From: Pseudarthrobacter oxydans
GTDB lineage: Bacteria; Actinomycetota; Actinomycetes; Actinomycetales; Micrococcaceae
Direction of reading: 5' to 3'
Assembly (NCBI RefSeq): GCF_030812335.1
Contig: NZ_JAUSSN010000001.1
Coordinates: forward strand, 62,001-126,000
Length of the DNA: 64,000 bases
Shown: piece after piece, positions 1 through 8,093 of the stretch
Layout: each line of letters begins with the position of its first letter
Numbering within the stretch: the stretch's first letter is position 1
Made by a program: the position numbers and the translations under genes
The notes under the pieces: generated by a model
Databases searched by the model: none
What the model saw: only the letters and a program-made list of their open reading frames with translations
What the model was told of the DNA's origin: nothing

Positions 1-267
1 GTCCGCCACGCGGTTCTCGAAAATCTCCATCGTGGCCCGGTCCACCTGGCGCAGCGTGACAAAGACGATCGCCTCGAACCCCAGCCCGAGGGCCGAGGGA
101 TCGATGTCGGCACGGTAGCCGCGGATCACGCCGGCGGCCTCCAGGTCACGGAGCCGCCGGTGGCAGGGCGCCACGGTCAATCCCACCTTCGCGGCGAGCG
201 CCGTCGCAGTCATGCGGCCGTCCTCTTTGAGGTAGCGCAAAATACTTCTGTCCAACCGGTCTATCAC
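1..267 (-). CDS. Lrp/AsnC family transcriptional regulator (partial, C-terminus outside window)
   Basis: Only the first 89 codons are present; the gene runs off the left edge. The visible part is the DNA-binding half of an Lrp/AsnC regulator: a helix-turn-helix around residues 4-45 (starts VIDRLDRSILRYLKEDGRM), then the start of the RAM/effector domain (EAIVFVTLRQ). The GTG start at 267 is chosen because an in-frame stop lies just upstream and a TAAAAT box sits six bases before it, the leaderless pattern seen elsewhere here. It is divergent from a LysE-type exporter, the usual arrangement for amino-acid-sensing Lrp regulators that switch on an amino acid efflux gene. The specific ligand cannot be read from the sequence. 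Confidence 0.88.
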   Translation of the reverse strand, partial: MIDRLDRSILRYLKEDGRMTATALAAKVGLTVAPCHRRLRDLEAAGVIRGYRADIDPSALGLGFEAIVFVTLRQVDRATMEIFENRVAD

Positions 268-273
268 GCAATA

Positions 274-279
274 ATTTTA
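274..279 (-). promoter_or_regulatory. -10 box of the Lrp-type gene (leaderless)
   Basis: TAAAAT on the minus strand, six bases before the GTG at 267, so transcription should begin at or near the start codon. Confidence 0.5.
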
Positions 280-293
280 CCCCTCAGCGGCAA

Positions 294-313
294 TTCCCCG
301 CGAAAAAGGGGAA
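294..313. promoter_or_regulatory. Palindrome between lrp-type gene and lysE
   Basis: TTCCCC-N8-GGGGAA lies in the 103-base divergent gap, about 40 bases before TAGACT (335-340), a likely -10 for lysE. A dyad at this position is a reasonable binding site for the divergent Lrp/AsnC regulator. Function is inferred from position only. Confidence 0.4.
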
Positions 314-370
314 CACTTACGGCAGTTAATTTCCTAGACTTTTCCTGTACCCGGACCACAGGAGACCGCC

Positions 371-1021
371 ATGAACCCCCAGCTTTTCCTCGCCTTTCTG
401 CTGGTCGCCGGCGCCCTGGCCTGCACGCCGGGGGTGGACTGGGCGTATTCCATCAGCGCAGGGCTGAAGCAGCGCAGTTTCGTGCCCGCAGTTGCGGGAC
501 TCTGCGGAGGCTACGTGCTGCACACGGTGCTGCTGGTGGCGGGTCTGGCCGCCCTGCTCACCGGGGTCCCCGGCATGCTGGGCTGGCTGACCGTCGCCGG
601 CGCGGCCTACCTCCTGTGGCTCGGGCTGACGACCATCCGGACCTGGCGCGGGGCAAGTTTCGGCGGCGCGGAGGTGCCGGCACCGGCGAACCAGTTCCGG
701 ACCTTCCTGCAGGGCATGGGCACGAGTGGCATCAACCCCAAGGGCCTGCTGTTCTATGTGGCCCTGGTGCCGCAGTTTGTCAGCCCCGAGGCGTCCCTGC
801 CTGTGCCCGTGCAGTCAGGCCTCCTCGGCCTGACATTTGTTCTCCTGGCCGGCATGGTCTACAGCGCCGTTGCCTTGCTGGCGCGCAGGCTGCTGCACTC
901 CCGGCCGGGGGCGGCGCGGAAAGTGACGCTCGCCAGCGGCATCATCATGGTGGCCCTGGGCACCGTCCTGCTGTCCGAGCAGCTGGTGCCGCTCCTGGGC
1001 CAGGCCCTGTCCCGCGGCTGA
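371..1021 (+). CDS. LysE family amino acid exporter
   Basis: A 216-residue integral membrane protein with about six hydrophobic segments. It has the LysE/RhtB hallmarks: an N-terminal hydrophobic stretch ending in TPGVDWAYSISAGLKQ (family GP[DN].....G pattern), a second segment around residues 40-65, a basic cytoplasmic loop, and GTSGINPKGLLFYVALVPQF near residue 118, matching the family NPK..LF motif. The family exports amino acids or derivatives by proton-coupled antiport in the cytoplasmic membrane. Start ATG 371 has AGGAG seven bases upstream. It is divergent from an Lrp/AsnC regulator, which probably controls it. Substrate is not determinable. Confidence 0.9.
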   Translation: MNPQLFLAFLLVAGALACTPGVDWAYSISAGLKQRSFVPAVAGLCGGYVLHTVLLVAGLAALLTGVPGMLGWLTVAGAAYLLWLGLTTIRTWRGASFGGAEVPAPANQFRTFLQGMGTSGINPKGLLFYVALVPQFVSPEASLPVPVQSGLLGLTFVLLAGMVYSAVALLARRLLHSRPGAARKVTLASGIIMVALGTVLLSEQLVPLLGQALSRG

Positions 1022-1023
1022 AC

Positions 1024-1389
1024 TCAGCCGGCCGCCGCGCGCGGCATGTACCACTCGGTGAACGCTGTGGCGCGGCCGTCGCCCGCGAGCTGGATGATCC
1101 AGAGGTTGTCGTAGCTCCGGCTGTCGCCGCGGTAGTTGGTGCGGCCCTGCACGAAAGCCCTTCCGCCGTCGACGCCGAGGAGTTCCCACTCGAACGTCCA
1201 GTCCCCCGGCTCATCATGGCTGGCGATCCAGCGCTCCACGATCTGCTCGCGCCCGGTCCACGGTTCGGGATCATCCGGGCGGGTGGAGTAGACGGCATCC
1301 TCTGTGAACAGCGCCCGGATATCCTCCGGCTCGTTCGACGTCCAGGCAATGATGTAGTGCTGCATCCAGCGCGCTGCCGCATCTCTCAT
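1024..1389 (-). CDS. SnoaL-like / NTF2-fold protein
   Basis: About 121 residues with the NTF2/SnoaL cone fold pattern: an N-terminal helix (AAARWMQHYIIAWTSNEPED), the ALFTEDAVY strand, WTGREQIVERW, and C-terminal beta strands with many aromatics ending FTEWYMPR. Such proteins are small-molecule binding or isomerase-like domains, often of unknown substrate. The ATG at 1389 is preferred over a TTG at 1425 because AGGGAG lies about 12 bases before it and family members begin near this point. Its stop is two bases from the end of the convergent LysE gene. No catalytic role can be assigned. Confidence 0.75.
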   Translation of the reverse strand: MRDAAARWMQHYIIAWTSNEPEDIRALFTEDAVYSTRPDDPEPWTGREQIVERWIASHDEPGDWTFEWELLGVDGGRAFVQGRTNYRGDSRSYDNLWIIQLAGDGRATAFTEWYMPRAAAG

Positions 1390-1461
1390 CCCTCGGTTGT
1401 ACTCCCTGTTTCCGGGGACCCGCAAGGGTCATTGATCCGGGCCGGAACACTTCGCCTCGGT

Positions 1462-2451
1462 TCAGTCGTCGTCGGCCCGGCCGTATTCGCGGTCCCAGAG
1501 TTCGTGGAGTTCCGCGTCCCTGCGGATGGCCCGGACCGTCTCCAGGTCTGCGGACTGGCGGTGCTGCCGCTCCAGCCGGTTCAGCGCCTTCCGTCCGTTG
1601 TCCAGAAGCAGGAGCGCCCGGTCCGTCAGGGCATCGCTGCGGAGCGTAAAGTCGGTCCCGCGTCGGCGCAGGACCTCCTGCAGGGCGGCACGGGCGGCCG
1701 CATTGGCACCAAATTTCCGCAGCGAGCGTGCCCGCACCAGGAGCAGCGCCGCCGAGAGGTCGTCCCCGTTGAGCAGCCCTTCCGTGTCCGCCACCACCTC
1801 CTCGTGCCGTCCCAGCGAGGCGGCCAGCGTGCAGCGCGCCAGGGCCATCGGCAACGACGGCGGCAGTCCGTTCAGCGCCGCGAGGGCAGTCTCCGTCTGG
1901 CCGGTCTCGCGCAGTGAGTGGGACAGCGCCAGGAACACCGCCTCCTCGCTGAACAGGACCGGAACGTCGACGCGCTCGGCGACGGCCACGCGGGTGATGA
2001 CACGGGCCAGGTAGGTGGAGGCGTAGCGGTTCGCGTCGTCGTCGTTCCTGGTCAGCATCCCGCGCTGGAGCAGTTCGGCAGCGCGCAGGTGGCCGCCTTG
2101 GGCGTAGCTCTGCAGCCCTGCCATCAGGTAGCACAGCCCGGCCCACCCGGGGTAGGTGTGCGCCAGGGCGATCAGCCGGTTTGGGTCGGAGCTGCCGAAG
2201 ATCGCGGCGTGCACGGCCTTCGCCGCCTTGCCCGGGGCCCTGCCGCCCACCTTCCCGAGCCGGGGCGCGCCGCCCTCCACGGGCAGGGCGCCGCGGGTCC
2301 GCCCGGCCAGGACTCCTGAGACCGCGCCGCCCACGCCCTCGGCGAGGCCGCGGACAGGCGTCCGGATGACCGGCGTGCGGAACGGCGCCAGGTCGCGCAA
2401 GTCGCGGTACAGGGCTGGGCGGGGTGCGGATTGTCCTGGTCCGGCGCTCAT
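1462..2451 (-). CDS. Hypothetical protein with TPR-like helical repeats
   Basis: 329 residues. After a basic, glycine-rich N-terminus (about 1-85), the protein becomes alanine/leucine-rich paired helices (IALAHTYPGWAGLCYLMAGLQSY, LALSHSLRETGQTETALAALNGL, LARCTLAASLGRHEEVVADTEGL, ALLLVRARSLRKFGANAAARAALQEVL). This resembles degenerate tetratricopeptide repeats, which usually act as protein-protein scaffolds. No signal peptide, membrane segment or catalytic motif is seen. The start is supported by TAGCAT six bases upstream. I do not recognise a named family, so function is unknown. Confidence 0.7.
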   Translation of the reverse strand: MSAGPGQSAPRPALYRDLRDLAPFRTPVIRTPVRGLAEGVGGAVSGVLAGRTRGALPVEGGAPRLGKVGGRAPGKAAKAVHAAIFGSSDPNRLIALAHTYPGWAGLCYLMAGLQSYAQGGHLRAAELLQRGMLTRNDDDANRYASTYLARVITRVAVAERVDVPVLFSEEAVFLALSHSLRETGQTETALAALNGLPPSLPMALARCTLAASLGRHEEVVADTEGLLNGDDLSAALLLVRARSLRKFGANAAARAALQEVLRRRGTDFTLRSDALTDRALLLLDNGRKALNRLERQHRQSADLETVRAIRRDAELHELWDREYGRADDD

Positions 2452-2457
2452 ACATCC

Positions 2458-2463
2458 ATGCTA
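2458..2463 (-). promoter_or_regulatory. -10 box of the TPR-like gene (leaderless)
   Basis: TAGCAT on the minus strand six bases before ATG 2451. Confidence 0.45.
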
Positions 2464-2489
2464 GTAGGCGCGGGGAGGCCGCGGGCAGG

Positions 2490-2990
2490 CTAGGCCGCTG
2501 CCGTGACCCACAGGCCGATCACCCAGGTGCTGCCGGCGAGGCAGGCGAGTCCGAACTCGACGATCATGCCCAGCCCGGTGGCCTTCAGGGCGGCCCAGCT
2601 GGAGGCCGCGGCGGTGCCGAGGGCCCGCGTGCGGTGCAGTTCGCTGAGCAGCAGGCCGGCGGCGAAACCGACGAACAGGCCCACCACCGGAATGATGAAC
2701 ATCCCCACGACGCCGAGGACCAGCCCGGCCACCACGGAGCGGCTCGGAATGCTGTGCTGTTTGAGCTTCCGGCCGGTCAGAACCGCGCTGGCGGCCATTC
2801 CGGCCAGGACGAAGACCATGCCGATCCCGAACACGACCCAGCCGGTGGTCCCGGCGCCGCCCCAGATGGCCCAGGCCAGCAGGCTCAGCCCGATCAGGAT
2901 GCTTCCGGGCAATACGGGGATGACGGTACCGGCCACGCCCACCAGGATGGCGAGGCCGCACAGGATCGTCACAACAGTCTCGGGGCTCAT
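2490..2990 (-). CDS. DUF456 family membrane protein
   Basis: 166 residues, strongly hydrophobic. It matches the DUF456 layout: an N-terminal segment (ILCGLAILVGVAGTVIPVLPGSILI), a PxLPG turn, more membrane segments, a conserved-type basic loop (TGRKLKQHSIPSRSVV), then glycine-rich segments (GLVLGVVGMFIIPVVGLFVGFAAGLLLSEL). This looks like a duplicated glycine-zipper membrane unit. Function of the family is not established. The start is supported by TAGACT six bases before ATG 2990. It lies between the TPR-like gene and malic enzyme, all on the minus strand, without clear functional linkage. Confidence 0.85.
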   Translation of the reverse strand: MSPETVVTILCGLAILVGVAGTVIPVLPGSILIGLSLLAWAIWGGAGTTGWVVFGIGMVFVLAGMAASAVLTGRKLKQHSIPSRSVVAGLVLGVVGMFIIPVVGLFVGFAAGLLLSELHRTRALGTAAASSWAALKATGLGMIVEFGLACLAGSTWVIGLWVTAAA

Positions 2991-2996
2991 TGCCCC

Positions 2997-3002
2997 AGTC
3001 TA
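2997..3002 (-). promoter_or_regulatory. -10 box of the DUF456 gene (leaderless)
   Basis: TAGACT on the minus strand six bases before ATG 2990. Confidence 0.5.
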
Positions 3003-3055
3003 AGGCGCGGGGGCCTGCGTTCAGGCTCACGGGGGCGGCCCTGCCGGCGCGAAAT

Positions 3056-3102
3056 GACGACGACGGCGCCGCATCCCCCAAGGAAGCGCCGCCGTCGTCG
3101 TC
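3056..3102 (-). terminator. Hairpin downstream of malic enzyme
   Basis: A perfect 13-bp inverted repeat (GACGACGACGGCG at 3056-3068, complement at 3090-3102) lies 14 bases past the malic enzyme stop. Only a short T run follows on the minus strand. Likely a GC-rich actinobacterial terminator. Confidence 0.55.
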
Positions 3103-3115
3103 TGCGCTGCTGTGG

Positions 3116-4324
3116 CTACTCGGCTTCAACCGCCGCGGCGACGGCGGCGGACACTGCCGGCGCCACCCTCGGGTCCAGCGGGCTGGGGACGATGTAGTCG
3201 GCGGAAAGGTCCTCGTCGGCCAGTGCGGCAATGGCGCGGGCCGCGGCCAGTTTCATCGCCGGCGTGATCCGGCGGGCGCCGGCGTCGAGGGCTCCGCGGA
3301 AGATGCCGGGGAACGCGAGGACGTTGTTGATCTGGTTCGGGAAGTCGCTGCGGCCCGTGGCGACGACGGCCGCGTACCGGCGTGCGACCTCGGGCAGGAC
3401 TTCGGGATCCGGGTTGGACAGGGCGAACACGATCGAGTCCTGGCTCATGAGCTTGAGGTGTTCCTCGGCGAGCTGGGAGGAGGAGACGCCGATGAACACG
3501 TCGGCGTCCAGCATGGCATCGGCGGGTCCGCCGGAGACGCCGCGCGGGTTGCCGCTCTCGGCCAGCTGGGCCTTCTTGCTGGCGGGATCGGCGGCAATGT
3601 CCGCACGCTCGCTGTGGATGACGCCGCGGGAGTCCAGCAGCACCACGTCGCTGATTCCGGCGGTAAGCAGCATCTGCGCGACGGCGATCCCGGCGGCGCC
3701 GGCGCCCGAGACGACAACGCGCAGCTTCTCGAGCCCGCGTCCGGTCACCTTGGCGGCGCCGGTCAGGGCCGCGAGGACGACGACGGCGGTGCCGTGCTGG
3801 TCATCGTGCATCACGGGGCAGTCGAGGGCCTCGATGAGCTTTTCCTCCAGCTCGAAGCAGCGCGGCGCGGAGACGTCCTCAAGGTTGACCGCGCCGAAGC
3901 TCGGGCGCAGCCGGACGAGGGTCTCGACGATCTCATCGACGTTGGTGGTGTTGAGCACCAGCGGGATGGAGTCGAGCTCGCCGAAGGCCTTGAACAGGGC
4001 GGACTTGCCCTCCATCACCGGCAGCGAGGCGCTGGCGCCGATGTCGCCAAGGCCGAGGACCGCCGTGCCGTCGCTGACGACGACCACGAGGCGCTGGGCC
4101 CAGGTGAGGGTCTTGGCAAGTTCCCTATTGGCCGCGATGGCGCGGCTGACCTGGGCGACGCCGGGCGTGTAGGCGATGGACAGATCGCGCTTGCTGGCGA
4201 GCGGCACGGTGCTGGCAATCGAAAGCTTGCCGCCCTGATGGGATGCGAAAATTTCCTCGTCGCTGAGCGCTGCTACGGGCTCGGGGGACGTGGCGTCGGA
4301 GGTGTTAATCGTTTCAATGGACAC
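3116..4324 (-). CDS. NAD(P)-dependent malic enzyme, short (prokaryotic) form
   Basis: 402 residues; oxidatively decarboxylates malate to pyruvate in the cytosol, feeding gluconeogenic growth or NAD(P)H supply. Visible motifs are AYTPGVAQVS (catalytic Tyr), GDIGASASLPVMEGKSALFK (catalytic Lys), CPVMHDDQHGTAVVVLAAL (metal-binding acidic pair), the Rossmann loop VSGAGAAGIAVA, and ALSNPDPEVLPE. Length fits the short bacterial form without a phosphotransacetylase tail. The GTG at 4324 has AGGAGAC eight bases upstream. A roughly 300-base leader separates it from a TetR gene on the same strand, and a hairpin follows it. NAD versus NADP preference cannot be judged reliably. Confidence 0.95.
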   Translation of the reverse strand: MSIETINTSDATSPEPVAALSDEEIFASHQGGKLSIASTVPLASKRDLSIAYTPGVAQVSRAIAANRELAKTLTWAQRLVVVVSDGTAVLGLGDIGASASLPVMEGKSALFKAFGELDSIPLVLNTTNVDEIVETLVRLRPSFGAVNLEDVSAPRCFELEEKLIEALDCPVMHDDQHGTAVVVLAALTGAAKVTGRGLEKLRVVVSGAGAAGIAVAQMLLTAGISDVVLLDSRGVIHSERADIAADPASKKAQLAESGNPRGVSGGPADAMLDADVFIGVSSSQLAEEHLKLMSQDSIVFALSNPDPEVLPEVARRYAAVVATGRSDFPNQINNVLAFPGIFRGALDAGARRITPAMKLAAARAIAALADEDLSADYIVPSPLDPRVAPAVSAAVAAAVEAE

Positions 4325-4626
4325 TTCGTTGTCTCCTGGGGCTCACCGTGGGCGTACGGCACATGGAAGCTCAAGCACAGGGATGCTCAAGATGGTCTGG
4401 GGAGCCTCGGCAGCGACCCAGGGTTGGTGGGTCCGCGGTGAAGCTCCGGGTAGTGCAGGCGGCTGGGCCGCTCCGGTTCTGCAATGGTAAACAGAACTCG
4501 CCGGTCCCGACGTGTCCCGCGACATACTCTGGCGTTTGGTTAAACGTTTATCCAGCTCAAATCGTGGCTCTGATCACCGAAAAGTGCCACTACCGGTCAG
4601 TAAATTGTCAGATTGGTCTAGACCAG
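4325..4626. promoter_or_regulatory. Non-coding region before malic enzyme with four dyads
   Basis: No gene seen. It holds GTTCTG-N10-CAGAAC (4476-4497), TAAACGTTTA (4541-4550), an ACCGGT-centred dyad ACTACCGGTCAGT (4589-4601), and TGGTCTAGACCA (4614-4625), which touches the tetR stop codon. ACCGGT-centred and similar dyads are common TetR-family operators, so the upstream TetR gene may act here on malic enzyme transcription. This is inferred from position and symmetry. Confidence 0.45.
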
Positions 4627-5256
4627 TTACGCCGATCGGCGGGCGCATGTCAGCAGGAAACACGCCTTTTTGAGGTCTTCCTCGGCTTCGAAGAGGGACA
4701 ACCGCCGGCATCGGACGGACTGGACCAGTCCAGTGACGGTCAGGAGCAGAACCCGGGAAAGGGCGGCGTCGCCGCTCACGGCCGTGACGGCCTTCTCGGC
4801 AGCGGTGTCGATCTCCCGGAGCAGCCTTGTGGTGTCCGAGTCCTTGGTGTAAACGGCCCTGTTCAGGCACTGCTCCACGGCAGGCTGCATGAGGCGCATG
4901 TGGAAAATTTCCATCACGACGCCGACAAGGGCGTGGGCCGGCACGTCGCCCCCTGCGTTCCCGGCGGGCGGCGTCGCGGTTCGACCCGGGGATTTCGTTG
5001 TGGGCGGGGCTGCATGCAGTTCCGTCAGCTGCTTGCGGTAGAGCGCCAGCACCAGCTGAGTAGCGGAGGGAAAGTACCGGTACAGGGTGCCCAGCGGAAC
5101 ATCGGCCTTGGCCGCGACTTCGGAGAGGACCACGGACTCCAGGCCCTTGCGGGCGAACCCGGCGGCGACGTCGAGAATCCGGGTGTAGCGGAGACGCTGC
5201 CGGGGCAGGGTGGGCGGAGGGGCCATCGGTGGAAGTTCTAAGTGAAATTCAGGCAT
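4627..5256 (-). CDS. TetR family transcriptional regulator (KstR-like N-terminus)
   Basis: About 209 residues from ATG 5256. The helix-turn-helix reads LRYTRILDVAAGFARKGLESVVLSEVAAKADVPLGTLYRYFPSATQLV, closest in style to KstR-type TetR repressors (LGTLYRYFPS). The C-terminal half is the helical ligand/dimer domain. Start is uncertain: ATG 5256, ATG 5226 and a GTG at 5343 are in frame and none has a strong ribosome site. The gene sits between an MFS transporter and malic enzyme on the same strand and is followed at once by the palindrome TGGTCTAGACCA. Ligand unknown. Confidence 0.85.
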   Translation of the reverse strand: MPEFHLELPPMAPPPTLPRQRLRYTRILDVAAGFARKGLESVVLSEVAAKADVPLGTLYRYFPSATQLVLALYRKQLTELHAAPPTTKSPGRTATPPAGNAGGDVPAHALVGVVMEIFHMRLMQPAVEQCLNRAVYTKDSDTTRLLREIDTAAEKAVTAVSGDAALSRVLLLTVTGLVQSVRCRRLSLFEAEEDLKKACFLLTCARRSA

Positions 5257-5429
5257 CAGCAGCGATCCGGGGTCGGTTTTCTCGGCAGCCGGTAGGGGTC
5301 CCCCACAGCGCTGCCGCGGCAATTCCCGTCCACTATACGTCACGCTCCCGGGCCGGAAACCAGTTCCAAAAGGTGTGGGCGGCGTCGCCGCTCACGGCTG
5401 ACACGGCCACCGCCGCGGCGGGTCCTGGC

Positions 5430-6746
5430 CTAGTCGACGCCCTTGATTTTGACCACAAAGACGGCCCCCAGCAGTCCGATCACGGCCGCCGCCACGTACA
5501 GCGAAACGTAGCCGCCCCACAGCGTCACGAAGGGGAACGCGATGAGCGGAGCGAGAACCTGGGGCAGGGAATTGGCGACGTTGAGGACGCCCAGGTCCTT
5601 TCCGCGGCTCAGTGACGTCGGAAGCACCTGGGTGATCAGGGCGAAATCCACCGCCAGGTAGCAGCCGAAGCCGATTCCCAGCACCGAGGCGCCCAGCAGC
5701 GCCCCGGTCCAGTTCGGCGCGAACGCCAGGATCAGCGAGGCCGCCGCGATGATGACCGAGGAGATGATCACCAGCGGCTTCCGCTTCCCCATCCGGTCGC
5801 TCAGCCGGCCGCCGACCACACTGGTCACCATCACCATCACGGCGTAGAGGCCGGTCAGGATCAGCACACCGAACTCCGGCGCGATGCCCTGCGTCTCCTG
5901 AAGATGGACGGCGTCCTTGAGGAAGAAGAGCAGATAGAGGGTGACCATATGGTTGCCGATGTTCACCAGCAGCCGGGTCAGCCAGGCCCAGGCGAAGTCC
6001 GGATAGAGCACCGGGGAAATCCAGAATCCTTTGGCGAAGCCGGCCAGGCTGAACGGCGGGCGTGCCCCCGCCGGGAGCGGGACGTCGTCGCTCTTGAAAA
6101 AATACAGCACGACGCCGGCGAGCAGCGCCACGGCGCAGAACAGGTAGCCGGCGGCGAAGTTCCCGGTGACCGCAGCGGCGATCACCGCGCCGATGAGGAT
6201 GCCAACCGTCTGGCCCATGGCTGCCAGGCCGCCCACGGTGCCGCGCTGGACCACGGGGACGCGGTCCGGGATGGCGGCGGTGACGGCGGCATAGGCCCCG
6301 TTGCAGCCGGCCTGGACCAGGCACCAGAGCAGTGCCATGATGGCAACGTTCGGCGCCCCGGCGAGAGCGATCAGGGCCGCGGCGCCGAGGATCGCCCCGA
6401 AAAGGACCCAGGGCACGCGGCGGCCCAGGCGTGAGGTGGTGCGGTCGCTGAACGCACCGAACAAGGGATTGGCCACGAGGGAGACCGCCGCACCGGCTCC
6501 CGTCACGAGGGCAAGGATGGCCTCCTTGTCGGCTTCGCTGAACGCGGCGGCCTGCTGGCCGAGGAGCACCTGGAGCGGGCCGAAGAATGCCGCGTTGATG
6601 CCCACGTTGACGAGGACGACGCCGGTGACCCAGACAGGGCGGACTGCCCGTTCGGGTTCGGCGAGCGCCACCGCCGCCGGGCTTCCCGCGGTGAGATTGC
6701 CGCGGGATGGGTCCGGCGATGCTCCGGAAAGATCGGACAGGCTCAT
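5430..6746 (-). CDS. MFS transporter (GPH/SLC45-like)
   Basis: 438 residues with about twelve membrane segments. The cytoplasmic loop between TM2 and TM3 reads LFGAFSDRTTSRLGRRVPWVLFG, and the second-half equivalent is GGRLSDRMGKRKPLVI; both are the MFS A-motif. The SDRTTSRLGRR form is typical of glycoside/sucrose-type symporters (GPH and SLC45 relatives), suggesting a sugar or glycoside substrate, which is inference. A GGGGGGAA ribosome site lies upstream of ATG 6746. A 17-bp palindrome (6807-6823) stands in its promoter region. The following TetR gene could be co-transcribed. Confidence 0.9.
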   Translation of the reverse strand: MSLSDLSGASPDPSRGNLTAGSPAAVALAEPERAVRPVWVTGVVLVNVGINAAFFGPLQVLLGQQAAAFSEADKEAILALVTGAGAAVSLVANPLFGAFSDRTTSRLGRRVPWVLFGAILGAAALIALAGAPNVAIMALLWCLVQAGCNGAYAAVTAAIPDRVPVVQRGTVGGLAAMGQTVGILIGAVIAAAVTGNFAAGYLFCAVALLAGVVLYFFKSDDVPLPAGARPPFSLAGFAKGFWISPVLYPDFAWAWLTRLLVNIGNHMVTLYLLFFLKDAVHLQETQGIAPEFGVLILTGLYAVMVMVTSVVGGRLSDRMGKRKPLVIISSVIIAAASLILAFAPNWTGALLGASVLGIGFGCYLAVDFALITQVLPTSLSRGKDLGVLNVANSLPQVLAPLIAFPFVTLWGGYVSLYVAAAVIGLLGAVFVVKIKGVD

Positions 6747-6806
6747 GTAATTCGGTTCCCCCCGGAAACGGCTGACGCACGCTGAAGATCAGTGTGGAGC
6801 CAGACT

Positions 6807-6823
6807 ATCGTGGGGAACACGAT
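6807..6823. promoter_or_regulatory. Palindrome upstream of the MFS gene
   Basis: ATCGTG-GGGAA-CACGAT lies about 60 bases before ATG 6746, in the divergent gap with the nuclease-like lipoprotein gene. Candidate operator for the MFS gene; the binding protein is unknown. Confidence 0.4.
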
Positions 6824-6932
6824 TAGGCGCCACCGGAAAAGTTGATTTCCGGCTCTGCAAAGTATTGTCAATGTCATTCGGGCAACTCCACTCTGGAGAA
6901 AGCCCTCATCACTCATTCCTGGGGGATATATT

Positions 6933-8015
6933 TTGCTGTTAGAAACGTCGGGCACTGCTGCCCGCACCAAAGCCGTGGGACTGGCAATTGCCGCGGTCAT
7001 GGCGCTCACCGGCTGCAACGCGGGATCGGCCGGCACTGAAAAGAATGCTTCCGGACCGGCATCAAACTCCGCTCGGGACGAGGCAGTAGTAGTCCGAGTC
7101 GTTGACGGAGACACGTTCGAAGCCTCCATTAACGGCGAACAAAAAACGGTCCGGTTGCTCAACGTGGACACCCCCGAGACCAAGGATCCCAAGGCGCCCG
7201 TCGAGTGCATGGGACCGGAAGCCACGAAAGCTCTCGAGCAGCTCCTGCCAGTCGGCTCCAAGGTCACTCTGGAATTGGACAAGGAACCGCTGGACAAATA
7301 TGGCCGAACCTTGGCAGGCGTCTTCGACTCAAACGGAAGACTGATCAACGCTGAGGTAGCGCGGATGGGCTTGGGAGTTCCTGTCTTGTTCGAACCCAAC
7401 AGGAAGTTCTATCCGCCGGTTGTCACGGCGTTCGAGGATGCCCGCACGAGAGGGGTTGGTCTCAACTCGGCTGAAATACCCTGTCTTCCCGCCCAGCAGA
7501 TCGAACAGGCAGCCAGGACCGTTGAAACGATCGTGGCCGCACCGCTTGCTGAAGCCACGACTGACCTTGATGAGAGCCATGCAGGGCTGGTCGCCGCGCT
7601 GGCCGCGGTTGCCGTTCTCAAGGCCGCCGCGAACGCCAAGAACCACGTCCACTGGGCCGCATACAAGGAGCCTCAGCTGACCGCGATGGTGAACAGGCTG
7701 GATTCGGCAGCCGAAGCGGGGGCCGCACACAAAACGACCATCGGTGCGAGGAAGAAGGCCCTTGCAGATGCTGCAGCTGCAGAGTCTGCCCGCCAAGCGG
7801 CGGAAGCTGCTGCCGCGGCCGCGGCTGCGGCAGAAGCTGAACGGCTTCGCAACCTGCCACCCGTTCCGGCACCGTATGTTCCGCCAGCCTATGTCCCCCC
7901 GGCCTACGTCCCCCCGGCAGCCCCGGCCCCCGCGCCCAACCCGTACCCGGGATATAACGGTCCTCGTTGCTATGCCCCCGGAGGCCAGACCTGGACACCG
8001 TGTAGCAAGAGGTAG
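6933..8015 (+). CDS. Lipoprotein with thermonuclease (SNase) domain and proline-rich tail
   Basis: 360 residues. Residues 1-28 form a lipoprotein signal (MALTGC, lipobox Cys28), so the mature protein is likely anchored outside the membrane. Residues 50-165 are a staphylococcal nuclease domain: VVDGDTF, VRLLNVDTPET (catalytic Arg74, Asp79, Glu82) and DKYGRTLAGV (Arg125), so catalysis looks intact. A central alanine-rich helix, probably coiled coil (about 230-305), leads to a proline-rich segment with repeated YVPPA units and two C-terminal cysteines. The TTG start at 6933 follows GGGGGA at good spacing. Base composition looks lower in G+C than neighbours, suggesting later acquisition. Confidence 0.85.
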   Translation: MLLETSGTAARTKAVGLAIAAVMALTGCNAGSAGTEKNASGPASNSARDEAVVVRVVDGDTFEASINGEQKTVRLLNVDTPETKDPKAPVECMGPEATKALEQLLPVGSKVTLELDKEPLDKYGRTLAGVFDSNGRLINAEVARMGLGVPVLFEPNRKFYPPVVTAFEDARTRGVGLNSAEIPCLPAQQIEQAARTVETIVAAPLAEATTDLDESHAGLVAALAAVAVLKAAANAKNHVHWAAYKEPQLTAMVNRLDSAAEAGAAHKTTIGARKKALADAAAAESARQAAEAAAAAAAAAEAERLRNLPPVPAPYVPPAYVPPAYVPPAAPAPAPNPYPGYNGPRCYAPGGQTWTPCSKR

Positions 8016-8093
8016 CTTAGGGACGGAGACTCGTGGATTCCGAGGAATCAACGCGTCTCGGTGACACCGTTCGCACCAGCAAGAGGAGACCCG

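Noticed and set aside
2990..4441. A 483-codon plus-strand frame opposite malic enzyme
   Set aside because: No domain, and malic enzyme on the opposite strand has all catalytic motifs and a good ribosome site.
7860..7930. Tandem repeat locus in the nuclease-like lipoprotein gene
   Set aside because: It is a few imperfect YVPPA codon units in a proline-rich tail, normal for wall-spanning proteins and not an independent repeat element.
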